From contig WTHE01000295.1 of assembly GCA_011523315.1 (NCBI GenBank), forward strand, positions 1 to 8,567: DNA of 8,567 nt, read 5' to 3'. The notes under the pieces were generated by a model. The model did no database searches and was not told the DNA's origin. It saw only the letters and a list, made by a program, of their open reading frames with translations. Every line of letters begins with the position of its first letter. Position 1 is the first letter of the stretch. The DNA is from Candidatus Binatota bacterium. GTDB lineage: Bacteria > Desulfobacterota > Binatia > Bin18. Both the position numbers and the translations under genes were made by a program. This document shows, in pieces, positions 1 to 4,583 of this stretch.

Positions 1-109
1 AGTCTATCCTCGACACGCTCCCTCTCGGATGCCCCCTAATATGCATCACACGTCTTCCGGTGGGGAGGCTGGAGCGAGTCTCCAAATCCACCACCGAAAG
101 GAGCCCGAT

Positions 110-475
110 ATGCAACGTGTTCAAATCACCACCCTGCAACGCGGTCAGGTCAGTGTCTATTGCCAGGACGTGAGCGTCAATCAACGCCTGGTCATCAGCC
201 GCGTCGATGCCCGGCATTGGGAGCTGGCGCGTGCCCAGTGGACGGGCGGGAAATGGGTCACGCAAGAACTCCTCGGCACCTACCCCGCCCAGGCCGTGGC
301 TCTGGTCCAGGCCGGGGCCTGGTTCGAGCGGGTGGCCCTGGCGACAGCCACGCCCGCGGCGCAGGCCTGCACCGTCTGCGGGTGGGCCGGTGGCCCGCTC
401 AACGCGGATGGCCTGTGTCACCAATGTGGAGACCCGGATGCGGCCGCCTGGGATGCGGACCGCCGCATACGCTAA
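110..475 (+). CDS. Hypothetical 121-aa protein with C-terminal zinc-ribbon-like CxxC pair
   Basis: I do not recognise this family. The start at 110 is preferred over an in-frame ATG at 29 because GAAAGGAG (96-103) lies 6 nt upstream of it and the residues between the two starts look like non-coding translation. Residues 1-80 have an alternating hydrophobic/charged pattern typical of a small alpha/beta domain (VSVYCQD, ARHWELARAQWTGGKWV). The C-terminus carries Cys87-x2-Cys90 and Cys103-x2-Cys106, a spacing that fits one zinc ribbon. There is no signal peptide or membrane segment. It lies 97 nt before the next small Cys/His-containing gene on the same strand, so the two may be co-transcribed, with a palindromic repeat between them. 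Seen: the reading frame, the ribosome site and the Cys pairs. Inferred: zinc binding. A role in plasmid biology is only suggested by location. Confidence 0.8.
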   Translation: MQRVQITTLQRGQVSVYCQDVSVNQRLVISRVDARHWELARAQWTGGKWVTQELLGTYPAQAVALVQAGAWFERVALATATPAAQACTVCGWAGGPLNADGLCHQCGDPDAAAWDADRRIR

Positions 476-510
476 GAGGGGAGGGGGGGCTGACACTCTC
501 ACCCCGGCCC

Positions 511-542
511 GGCTGGGGATTCCGCTCCGCGAGATCCCCAGC
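511..542. repeat. REP-like palindromic element, copy 1
   Basis: This is a 32-nt unit with core GGGGATTCC...GAGATCCCC. Its outer arms CTGGGGAT and ATCCCCAG can form an 8-bp stem. An identical unit lies at 882-913 in the same orientation, and degenerate relatives occur at 6328-6355 and 6481-6506. It is intergenic, between the genes ending at 475 and starting at 573. The small, palindromic, intergenic, multicopy character fits REP/BIME-type elements. No transposase is visible. Confidence 0.75.
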
Positions 543-572
543 TCCCGTTTCCCACCCCCTGGAGAGAGGACC

Positions 573-785
573 ATGACCAAACCGATTAGACCGGAAACAC
601 CGCGCTTAGGAATGCGCTTTTCAGACCACACAGAAGGGTCGAGCCAGGAACCCAAGCCCAGGCCCCGGCCCCGGCCCTTCTGGTACGTCAGCCGCGGGGG
701 CGCCTCTTGCGGCCATCGACACCGGACGCTGCGCGCTGCCTACCATTGCCCCTATCCGGGGGAGATCAAGGAGGGGAGCGCCTAG
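573..785 (+). CDS. Small 70-aa hypothetical protein with CGHxH...HC motif
   Basis: This is a small gene of unknown function. The ATG at 573 follows GGAGAGAGGA (561-570), which is close but purine-rich enough to serve as a ribosome site. The same frame stays open upstream, but that stretch overlaps the preceding gene and has no other plausible start signal. Residues 1-35 are polar, with a Pro/Arg repeat (KPRPRPRPRP) that is probably disordered. Residues 36-60 hold the likely functional part: an aromatic FWYVSRGG followed by Cys46-x-His48-x-His50 and His58-Cys59, which could make a small metal site. The gene is bracketed by identical palindromic repeats at 511-542 and 882-913. The low-complexity Pro/Arg stretch in GC-rich DNA means a spurious reading frame is not excluded, but the start signals and Cys/His spacing favour a real gene. 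Confidence 0.6.
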   Translation: MTKPIRPETPRLGMRFSDHTEGSSQEPKPRPRPRPFWYVSRGGASCGHRHRTLRAAYHCPYPGEIKEGSA

Positions 786-813
786 CCCTGATCCGGACGC
801 CGGCGCACTGGAG

Positions 814-841
814 GCCTGCCCGGCCAGGAGCCGGGGCAGGC
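814..841. other. Stem-loop downstream of the 70-aa gene
   Basis: GCCTGCCC (814-821) and GGGCAGGC (834-841) form a perfect 8-bp stem around a 12-nt loop, 28 nt after the stop codon at 785. There is no T-run after it, so it is not a canonical intrinsic terminator. It may protect the 3' end of the mRNA or act as a weak terminator. Confidence 0.45.
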
Positions 842-881
842 AGAAACAACCCGGATTCCCACGACCATTACCTTTCGCCCC

Positions 882-913
882 GGCTGGGGATTCCGCTCCG
901 CGAGATCCCCAGC
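882..913. repeat. REP-like palindromic element, copy 2
   Basis: All 32 nt are identical to 511-542, in direct orientation, so the pair brackets the 573-785 gene. Flanking bases differ after a few positions, which places the repeat boundary close to these ends. A partial relative (CGGGGATCTCCGG) lies at 967-979. Confidence 0.75.
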
Positions 914-1001
914 CCCTAGAATCTCCGTTAGGCAAAACCCCGCCCCCGCCTTCGATTGTTCGGGCGGGGATCTCCGGCGGCCATAAAACTCGGCCGCGAC
1001 C

Positions 1002-1144
1002 CGGCCTGATCCAGGCCCCGCGGCGGAGTTCCGTACACACCACTGCCTAATAATATTCGGCGGCCACCCCCCGAAACCCTACGACCTAGACCCTTCGCTG
1101 CCCCGAGATCGTGGCGTATACGGCAAATATGGAACCCGTTTTTT
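1002..1144. repeat. Long dispersed intergenic repeat, copy 1
   Basis: This element recurs at 6154-6299. The first 32 nt (1002-1033 and 6154-6185) are identical and include the palindrome GGCCTG-ATC-CAGGCC. Similarity then continues in patches in the same order and spacing: CCTAAtAATATTCGG, ACGACCT..ACCCTTCG, CGAGATCGT, and a terminal CCG/CCCG followed by a run of six to seven T. The copies have diverged, yet the internal blocks are kept, which suggests constraint. No reading frame is shared. The T-run at the end is compatible with transcript termination, but I see only weak hairpins before it. An untranslated RNA, a protein-binding array or the remnant of a small mobile element are alternatives. 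Confidence 0.75.
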
Positions 1145-1394
1145 CCGAGATCAGGCCGAAAATCCCGGTTTGCCCGTTTGCGGCCCATATTGCCGATTTA
1201 AGACCCCGAAAATTTCCCGCGTCCAAAGTATCGCGCGTCTGTCCCTTCCCCCTGTCAACCCGCCGGCCTGGGCCGTGAGGCCCAGCAAAAGAGAGGGAGG
1301 CTTAGCAAGCCGAGCTGAACATTGCGCCCGCTGCAAGCGAACTGCCCCGACTTTAGCGAGGGCGCCAAGAGTCCCCCGGAGGGGCGGTCGTCGC

Positions 1395-1454
1395 GCTCAG
1401 CTCAAGCTGAGCCCTCGACAGCAAGGGCACCAGGAGCATCCTGACGGGCTCCTG
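1395..1454. other. Two adjacent stem-loops in the ardC upstream region
   Basis: GCTCAGCT (1395-1402) and AGCTGAGC (1405-1412) form an 8-bp palindrome with a 2-nt centre, which suits a dimeric DNA-binding protein. CAGGAGC (1431-1437) and GCTCCTG (1448-1454) form a 7-bp stem with a 10-nt loop, which looks more like an RNA or single-strand DNA hairpin. No copy of either was seen elsewhere in the window. Confidence 0.5.
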
Positions 1455-1540
1455 TGGGGCCGCAAAGACCCCGTCCCCCGCGCCCGGACAAGAGGCGACC
1501 ACAGAAGGCCCTGCTCGCCACTTGTCAAGTCCTCGACCAA

Positions 1541-1676
1541 GCGCCGCCTGCCGGCCGCAATGCGTGCCAGGAAACCTGTCACGCTTGCTGATGGCCTCGG
1601 CTCCAAAGACAGAGCGCCGCACCGGCCGCAAGCCGCGCCAGGAAACCTGTCACGTTTGCTCATGGCCGCAGCTCCA
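1541..1676. repeat. Direct tandem repeat, period about 73 bp, two copies
   Basis: The units 1541-1605 and 1614-1676 each run from GCGCCGC through CCGGCCGCAA and GCCAGGAAACCTGTCACG to GCTCCA. They differ by a few substitutions and small indels. Inside each is the short palindrome CAGG-AAA-CCTG. A degenerate third copy lies at 6663-6702 upstream of the 155-aa gene. The repeats lie 60-200 nt before the ardC leader, a position that suits regulatory binding sites. Confidence 0.75.
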
Positions 1677-1685
1677 GGGGACCCG

Positions 1686-1703
1686 CGCCGGCGGCCGCCG
1701 GCG
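1686..1703. other. 18-bp perfect GC palindrome
   Basis: CGCCGGCGGCCGCCGGCG is a perfect inverted repeat, placed between the tandem repeats and the T-run of the ardC leader. GC-rich DNA makes such palindromes more likely by chance, so the call rests on its length and position. Confidence 0.4.
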
Positions 1704-1734
1704 GGACCGATGCGCCCGCTGGGCTTCTCTTCAA

Positions 1735-1809
1735 TTTTTTTTCAGTCCGAGCGGTGGGTGAGAACCGAAAAAAATCATTCGTTGTTTTTCAGGAGAGAAG
1801 GAGGCCACC
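1735..1809 (+). promoter_or_regulatory. Conserved leader upstream of ardC
   Basis: The leader has a run of eight T (1735-1742), GTCCGA (1745-1750), GGGTGAGAAC (1756-1765), an A-rich stretch ending AAAAAAAT (to about 1775) and a strong Shine-Dalgarno AAGGAGG (1798-1804) 5 nt before the ATG. The same series of motifs in the same order occurs at 6738-6834, upstream of an unrelated protein. Conservation of a non-coding segment in front of two different genes points to shared transcriptional or translational control. I see no clear -35/-10 pair, so whether it is promoter, operator or 5' untranslated region is open. Confidence 0.6.
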
Positions 1810-2703
1810 ATGCAAGACGTCTATGGCAAAATCACCGCCCGTATCCTGACCGCCTTACAAGCAGGGGTGGTGCCGTGGCAGCAGCCGTGGAACGGGGGGG
1901 AGGGCGCGCCGCGCAATCTCATCAGCGGGAAGCCCTACCGGGGGCTGAACGTGTGGCTGCTGGTGCATCACGGCGGCTCTCCGTTTTGGTTGACCTATCG
2001 CCAAGCCCGGCAGATTGGCGGGTATGTCAAGAAGGGCGCGAAGGGGGAGACCGTCCTGTTTTGGCAGTTCAAAGCCCGGAAGCGGAGCGACGAGGGCCAG
2101 GCCGAGGACGAGCAGGGGAGCGCGGGCGCGGCGGGCTACGTTGTGGCGCGGGCCTATACCGTTTTCAACGCCACTCAGTGCGAGCTGCCCGAGCAGTGGG
2201 CCGCGCGCGTGAAGGAGGGCCAGGGCGAGCTGGGGCCGGAGCGGGAGCCGATTGACGCTTGCGAGCGGATTGTGGAGGGGATGCCCGGCCGTCCGAAGAT
2301 CAACACCGGTGGCGATCGCGCGTTCTACCGCCCCGGCACGGATGAAGTCACCATGCCCGAGAGGGAGCGCTTCGCGGCGCGGGAGCTGTATTACTCGGTC
2401 CTGTTTCACGAGCTGACCCATTCCACCGGCCACGCGGGCCGTTTAGGGCGGGCCGGGGTGACGGAGGCGGTGGGCTTCGGGTCTACCAATTACAGCAAAG
2501 AAGAGCTGGTCGCCGAGATGGGCGCGGCGTTCTTATGCGGGGTGGCCGGGATTGAGAACCGTACCGTAGACACCAGCGCGGCCTACATTAAGGGCTGGCT
2601 GAAAAAGCTCAAGGACGATCCCAAGATGGTCGTCCAGGCCGCGAGCCAGGCGCAGCGGGCAGCGGATTATATTCTCGGAGCGGCGCGGCCCGACGCGGAA
2701 TAG
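1810..2703 (+). CDS. ardC: ArdC-type antirestriction protein (ssDNA-binding domain plus zincin-like domain)
   Basis: The 297-aa length matches ArdC of conjugative plasmids. Residues 4-125 are the ArdC N-terminal domain, with the family pattern VYGKITARILTALQAGVVPW, then PRNLISGKPYRGLNVWLL and a tract through YVKKGAKGETVLFW. An acidic Ala/Gly linker follows (about 92-108). The C-terminal half is a zincin-like metallopeptidase fold: ARELYYSVLFHELTHSTGH gives His200-Glu201-x2-His204 as zinc ligands and catalytic Glu, with Glu236 in KEELVAEM the probable third ligand. Known of the family: it binds single-stranded DNA and protects incoming plasmid DNA from host restriction in the cytoplasm; proteolysis is presumed from the fold. 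All key residues are present, so it looks intact. A strong ribosome site decides the start, and a terminator follows at 2946. Its upstream control region is shared with the 155-aa gene at 6835. Confidence 0.93.
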   Translation: MQDVYGKITARILTALQAGVVPWQQPWNGGEGAPRNLISGKPYRGLNVWLLVHHGGSPFWLTYRQARQIGGYVKKGAKGETVLFWQFKARKRSDEGQAEDEQGSAGAAGYVVARAYTVFNATQCELPEQWAARVKEGQGELGPEREPIDACERIVEGMPGRPKINTGGDRAFYRPGTDEVTMPERERFAARELYYSVLFHELTHSTGHAGRLGRAGVTEAVGFGSTNYSKEELVAEMGAAFLCGVAGIENRTVDTSAAYIKGWLKKLKDDPKMVVQAASQAQRAADYILGAARPDAE

Positions 2704-2711
2704 TCACCAGC

Positions 2712-2740
2712 AGCCGGGCGGGTGTTCGGCCCGCCCGGCT
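2712..2740 (+). terminator. Strong stem-loop right after ardC, no T-run
   Basis: AGCCGGGCGGG (2712-2722) and CCCGCCCGGCT (2730-2740) form a perfect 11-bp GC stem with a 7-nt loop, 8 nt after the ardC stop. There is no U-tract after it, so it may be an mRNA-stabilising or weak terminator hairpin. The canonical terminator is about 200 nt further on. Confidence 0.5.
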
Positions 2741-2743
2741 CCT

Positions 2744-2848
2744 GCTTCCCCTTCCAGGGCGCGGGTGACGAGGACCGCGAGGAAGCCGCCCCCTGGGCGG
2801 CCGCCAGGCCGGGGATTCCGCGCTTCGCGCGCGGGCGGCAAAGCCGGG
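2744..2848. repeat. Dispersed repeat D, copy 1 (downstream of ardC)
   Basis: The element begins GCTTCCCCTTCCAGG (identical at 6358-6372) and ends with CCAGGCCG..GATTCCGCGC.TCGCGCGCGGGCGG..AAACCGGG-type sequence also found at 6401-6446. The middle diverges in sequence and length. The end contains GGGGATTCC, linking it to the REP-like family. It fills much of the otherwise empty 2704-2945 region. I find no supported gene there. Confidence 0.6.
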
Positions 2849-2945
2849 GCCTGGCTCGCGGAGGCGACACGCAAGACCGTGACCCAAGAAGACACATTTG
2901 TGGAGGACCACTGGAGATAAAACGCGCCGCGCGGCGAGGGACATC

Positions 2946-2971
2946 AGGGAGGCTTCGGCCTCCCTTTTTTT
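2946..2971 (+). terminator. Rho-independent terminator, copy 1
   Basis: AGGGAGGC (2946-2953), a TTCG tetraloop, GCCTCCCT (2958-2965) and a run of seven T (2965-2971) make a textbook intrinsic terminator for forward transcription from ardC. The hairpin plus 5 nt of upstream flank (ACATC) is repeated exactly at 7322-7352. In the reverse direction there is no U-tract, so it should not efficiently stop the converging gene. Confidence 0.92.
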
Positions 2972-2982
2972 GGGGCGGGCCG

Positions 2983-3618
2983 CTACTTTTTCGCGGCCAG
3001 GAGTTCTTGCAGTTGGACATACTGTTGCGGCAGTTTGACCAGGCGCAGGAGCGGCTCGGGGAACTGGTAATTCACGACGTCTTCCGACGTGGCCGCCGCG
3101 ATGAGCGCGCTGGTGAGATTGACGCGGAGCAGGCCGCTCTCGCCGTCAATAACCACGCAGCTCCGCGCGAGCCGGTCGAGGGCGGCGCAGAGGGCCGCCC
3201 GATCGCGCGGCCCGGAGGGAGGCCGCAGGCCGGGCAGCGCGGCCTTGAGCGGGAGGGTGTGGGCGCGGTCTTTTTCGAGATCGTCCCACACCCGATGCAA
3301 GAGAAACTCCCACAGCACCCCATCGTGTTTGATCCAAGGGCCGTGGATTTGGACCTCCATCTTGGTCGGGGCGGGCGGCGCTTCTCTGGCCGCTGGGGCG
3401 GCCGAGGGAGGAGGCGCGGCCGGGGCCTGCTCCGCTTCCCCCGCCTCTAGTTGCTGGAGCGCCTCTTGTACCCTGACATGGTTCCACCCCTTCGCGCGTC
3501 CGAGGGGTGGGATGCCTTCGGCCGTGAGGATGTCGGCCATCACGCGCTGACTTTTCCCTTCCGCGCGCAGCTCCGCGAGGCGTTGAAGGGTGGCAGCGGG
3601 GAGCGGGGCAGTTTCCAT
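2983..3618 (-). CDS. HTH plus winged-helix-like DNA-binding protein, possible half-length TrfA/RepA-type replication initiator
   Basis: The 211-aa protein has two parts. Residues 8-57 (LQRLAELRAEGKSQRVMADILTAEGIP..KGWNHVRVQEAL, shown in part) resemble the helix-turn-helix with a 'LRAEGxS...GIP...W...V...L' layout found near the end of serine-recombinase proteins. A Pro/Ala linker (62-86) follows. Residues 87-205 resemble the first winged-helix domain of TrfA/RepA-type initiators: IHGPWIKHDGVLWEFLLHRV, a LPLKAALPGL segment, an ALCAALDRLARSCVVIDG helix-strand, and NYQFPEPLLRLV..QQYVQL at the end. Known initiators continue into a second winged helix; here the protein stops, and no continuation is seen in other frames. 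No Shine-Dalgarno precedes the ATG (upstream is ACTTTTCAG). The iteron-like repeats over its promoter suggest autoregulation. It could be an initiator, a copy-number regulator or an unrelated repressor; function is inference. Confidence 0.8.
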   Translation of the reverse strand: METAPLPAATLQRLAELRAEGKSQRVMADILTAEGIPPLGRAKGWNHVRVQEALQQLEAGEAEQAPAAPPPSAAPAAREAPPAPTKMEVQIHGPWIKHDGVLWEFLLHRVWDDLEKDRAHTLPLKAALPGLRPPSGPRDRAALCAALDRLARSCVVIDGESGLLRVNLTSALIAAATSEDVVNYQFPEPLLRLVKLPQQYVQLQELLAAKK

Positions 3619-3620
3619 CT

Positions 3621-3670
3621 GAAAAGTTTTGGAATGTTTTGGAATGTTTTGGAATGTTTACAAACATTCC
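3621..3670. repeat. 10-bp iteron-like direct repeats plus palindrome
   Basis: Forward strand GGAATGTTTT occurs at 3631-3640 and 3641-3650, with GGAATGTTTA at 3651-3660 and a degenerate unit GAAAAGTTTT at 3621-3630. The last unit pairs with an inverted copy, GGAATGTTT (3651-3659) and AAACATTCC (3662-3670), a perfect 9-bp inverted repeat with a 2-nt centre. The 10-bp period puts successive sites on one face of the helix. The array lies directly upstream of the 3618 start codon and overlaps the candidate promoter, so it could be an operator, an origin iteron set or both. It is clearly AT-richer than the surrounding sequence. Confidence 0.88.
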
Positions 3671-3683
3671 ACAATAAAATCAA
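3655..3683 (-). promoter_or_regulatory. Candidate sigma70-type promoter for the 2983-3618 gene
   Basis: On the minus strand TTGATT (3683-3678) and TAAACA (3660-3655) are separated by 17 nt, a reasonable -35/-10 pair. The -10 lies inside the palindrome and the transcript would start within the 10-bp repeats, so a protein bound there would block it. The match to consensus is moderate. Confidence 0.45.
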
Positions 3684-3700
3684 GTTCTTAGAGAAATAGG

Positions 3701-3868
3701 GCGGGGGCCGGGATTTTTCGCAAAAGAGGAGGGGGCCGGGAGGGCGGGGGCGCTGGTACAGGCCGAGGAGGAGCGGCGCGGGGGCGGGATTTACAGGCCG
3801 CCCCGGCTCCTGAAAAATGGGGCGGGCGGCGGAGCAGGCCGCCCGGAGGGGACGGGGCCGGGATTTTG
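3701..3868. other. G-rich intergenic segment with repeated GGGGCCGGGATTT and a G-quadruplex motif
   Basis: No gene is supported. The motif GGGGCCGGGATTT is at 3704-3716 and 3854-3866, with variants at 3732-3741 (GGGGCCGGGA) and 3781-3792 (GGGGCGGGATTT). Positions 3731-3750 read G5-CC-G3-A-G3-C-G5, the standard form of an intramolecular G-quadruplex on the forward strand. The segment lies between the iteron-like repeats and the candidate transfer origin, so it could be part of a replication or transfer origin. Confidence 0.5.
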
Positions 3869-3977
3869 CTGTGAAAATGCAGGCTTTGCGCCTTTTTTTC
3901 GCCTGTCCCGGCATGGTAGAATGCGCGGGAGCAGGGGGCGCTTCTCTCCCCGCCGGGCCGCCGGCCGCATCCCCCCG

Positions 3978-4090
3978 TTAATTCCCTGTAATTCCCGGGG
4001 TTTTTCTGCGAGAAGGAGAATGCTTTGATTTTTTATGTGAGGCAGGATATGCACCTTGTGACACAAACCCCCCAAAGCGGGGTTTTGGCC
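3978..4090 (-). other. Candidate origin of transfer (oriT) with IncP/Ti-like nic site
   Basis: On the minus strand 4050-4041 reads ATATCCTGCC. This contains the TATCCTG-C core cut by MOBP relaxases of RP4 and by VirD2 at Ti borders, where the other strand carries GGCAGGATAT. By analogy the cut falls on the minus strand between positions 4043 and 4042. Around it are a direct repeat TAATTCCC (3979-3986, 3989-3996), an 11-bp palindrome TTGTGACACAA (4056-4066) and a stem AAACCCC/GGGGTTT (4065-4071, 4079-4085), the type of inverted repeats bound by relaxosome proteins. It lies about 100 nt before mobC, the usual position. The orientation would transfer the region left of 4042 first and the relaxase last, as is common. 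Confidence 0.7.
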
Positions 4091-4145
4091 CCAGGTGCCC
4101 CGGCTTTGCCGCCCGCCTAAAGGCGTATTTGGGAGGGGAGAACCC

Positions 4146-4583
4146 ATGTCGATCAAGAGTCAAAGGACACCCCGGAGCGCCGCCCGCTCGGGCGTGCTCC
4201 ATGTCCGGCTGCATGACCAGGAGACCGCCGCGCTCAAACAATTAGCCGCCGCTCTCGGCCAGCCCCCGAGCCGTCTCCTCCGGCGGCTGATCCGCGAAGC
4301 CATCACCGGCGGGCCGGACTACTTCAAAGACGAGCTGGTTGACCTGCGGCGGATGGTGCGTGAGCTATCCGCCATCGGGCGCAACCTGAACCAGCTTGCG
4401 CGGGCGGCCAACCGAGGCGAGGCCGTCAGCGGGCCGACGGTGCGGCGGGTGGTGAACGCGGCCATTCTGCAAACGGCCGCCGTCAAAGCGCTGTACGACC
4501 AGGCGCTTGAAACCGTCGTCAAGCGGGCGGTGGTGCCGCTCTCCAGAGAGGCCGCCCCCGCCCAGGAGGAGGGCAAGGCATGA
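4146..4583 (+). CDS. mobC: MobC-family mobilization accessory protein (relaxosome, ribbon-helix-helix)
   Basis: The 145-aa protein shows the two parts of the family. Residues 16-52 fit a ribbon-helix-helix DNA-binding fold: strand GVLHVRL, then helices ETAALKQLAAALG and PSRLLRRLIREAI. Residues 68-92 carry the MobC signature, RRMVRELSAIGRNLNQLARAANRGE, shown here by its core IGRNLNQLARAAN (residues 77-89). Such proteins bind the oriT, help open it and position the relaxase. The ATG at 4146 follows GGAGGGGAG (4132-4140); an in-frame upstream ATG at 4095 lacks a ribosome site and lies in the oriT flank. The stop overlaps the next gene by ATGA, indicating translational coupling with the relaxase. 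The cytoplasmic DNA-binding role is known for the family; the oriT it binds here is inferred to be at 3978-4090. Confidence 0.9.
   Translation: MSIKSQRTPRSAARSGVLHVRLHDQETAALKQLAAALGQPPSRLLRRLIREAITGGPDYFKDELVDLRRMVRELSAIGRNLNQLARAANRGEAVSGPTVRRVVNAAILQTAAVKALYDQALETVVKRAVVPLSREAAPAQEEGKA

Larger units (their letters stand above)
786..1809. other. About 1 kb non-coding, hairpin- and repeat-rich block upstream of ardC
   Basis: No convincing gene occurs here. Long open frames exist in several frames but they lack ribosome sites and have the Arg/Pro/Gly-rich composition of GC-rich shadows. The block contains, in order: a hairpin (814-841), a REP-like element (882-913), a long dispersed repeat (1002-1144), palindromes (1395-1454), an 11-bp palindrome ACTTGTCAAGT (1520-1530), a tandem repeat (1541-1676), an 18-bp palindrome (1686-1703) and the ardC leader (1735-1809). 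The region at 6071-6834 has the same series of elements in shorter form, so this is a conserved regulatory or recombination module. It could also hold an untranslated RNA or a single-strand origin. Confidence 0.7.

Noticed and set aside
1..109. Promoter with TAATAT (37-42) for the first gene
   Set aside because: No acceptable -35 sequence at 16-18 nt spacing, so the -10-like hexamer alone is not enough.
1541..1676. Remnant of a transposase or other gene, since a frame gives similar peptides from both repeat units
   Set aside because: Similar peptides follow from the DNA repeat itself; small indels between units break the frame and there are no start signals.
1170..2255. A 361-codon forward open frame overlapping the 5' part of ardC
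   Set aside because: It crosses the non-coding repeats and runs out of frame through ardC, has no ribosome site, and its product is Arg/Pro/Gly-rich in the way expected from GC-rich DNA. ardC has clear family motifs in another frame.
2722..3450. A 242-codon forward open frame running through the terminator and antisense to the 211-aa gene
   Set aside because: It reads through a textbook intrinsic terminator, and the reverse frame has recognisable HTH and winged-helix-like patterns.
3621..3670. CRISPR array
   Set aside because: The units are contiguous 10-bp repeats without spacers; no repeat-spacer periodicity and no cas gene were seen anywhere.
3886..3921. Promoter with TAGAAT (3916-3921) for the mobilization operon
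   Set aside because: The nearest -35-like TTGCGC is 24 nt away, outside the usual range, and the transcript leader would be long. Left uncalled.
4041..4050. A real T-DNA border of an Agrobacterium Ti/Ri plasmid
   Set aside because: Only the 10-bp nic core matches. The rest of the border is different, no vir or T-DNA genes are present, and the neighbouring MobC/MOBP genes explain the site as an oriT.
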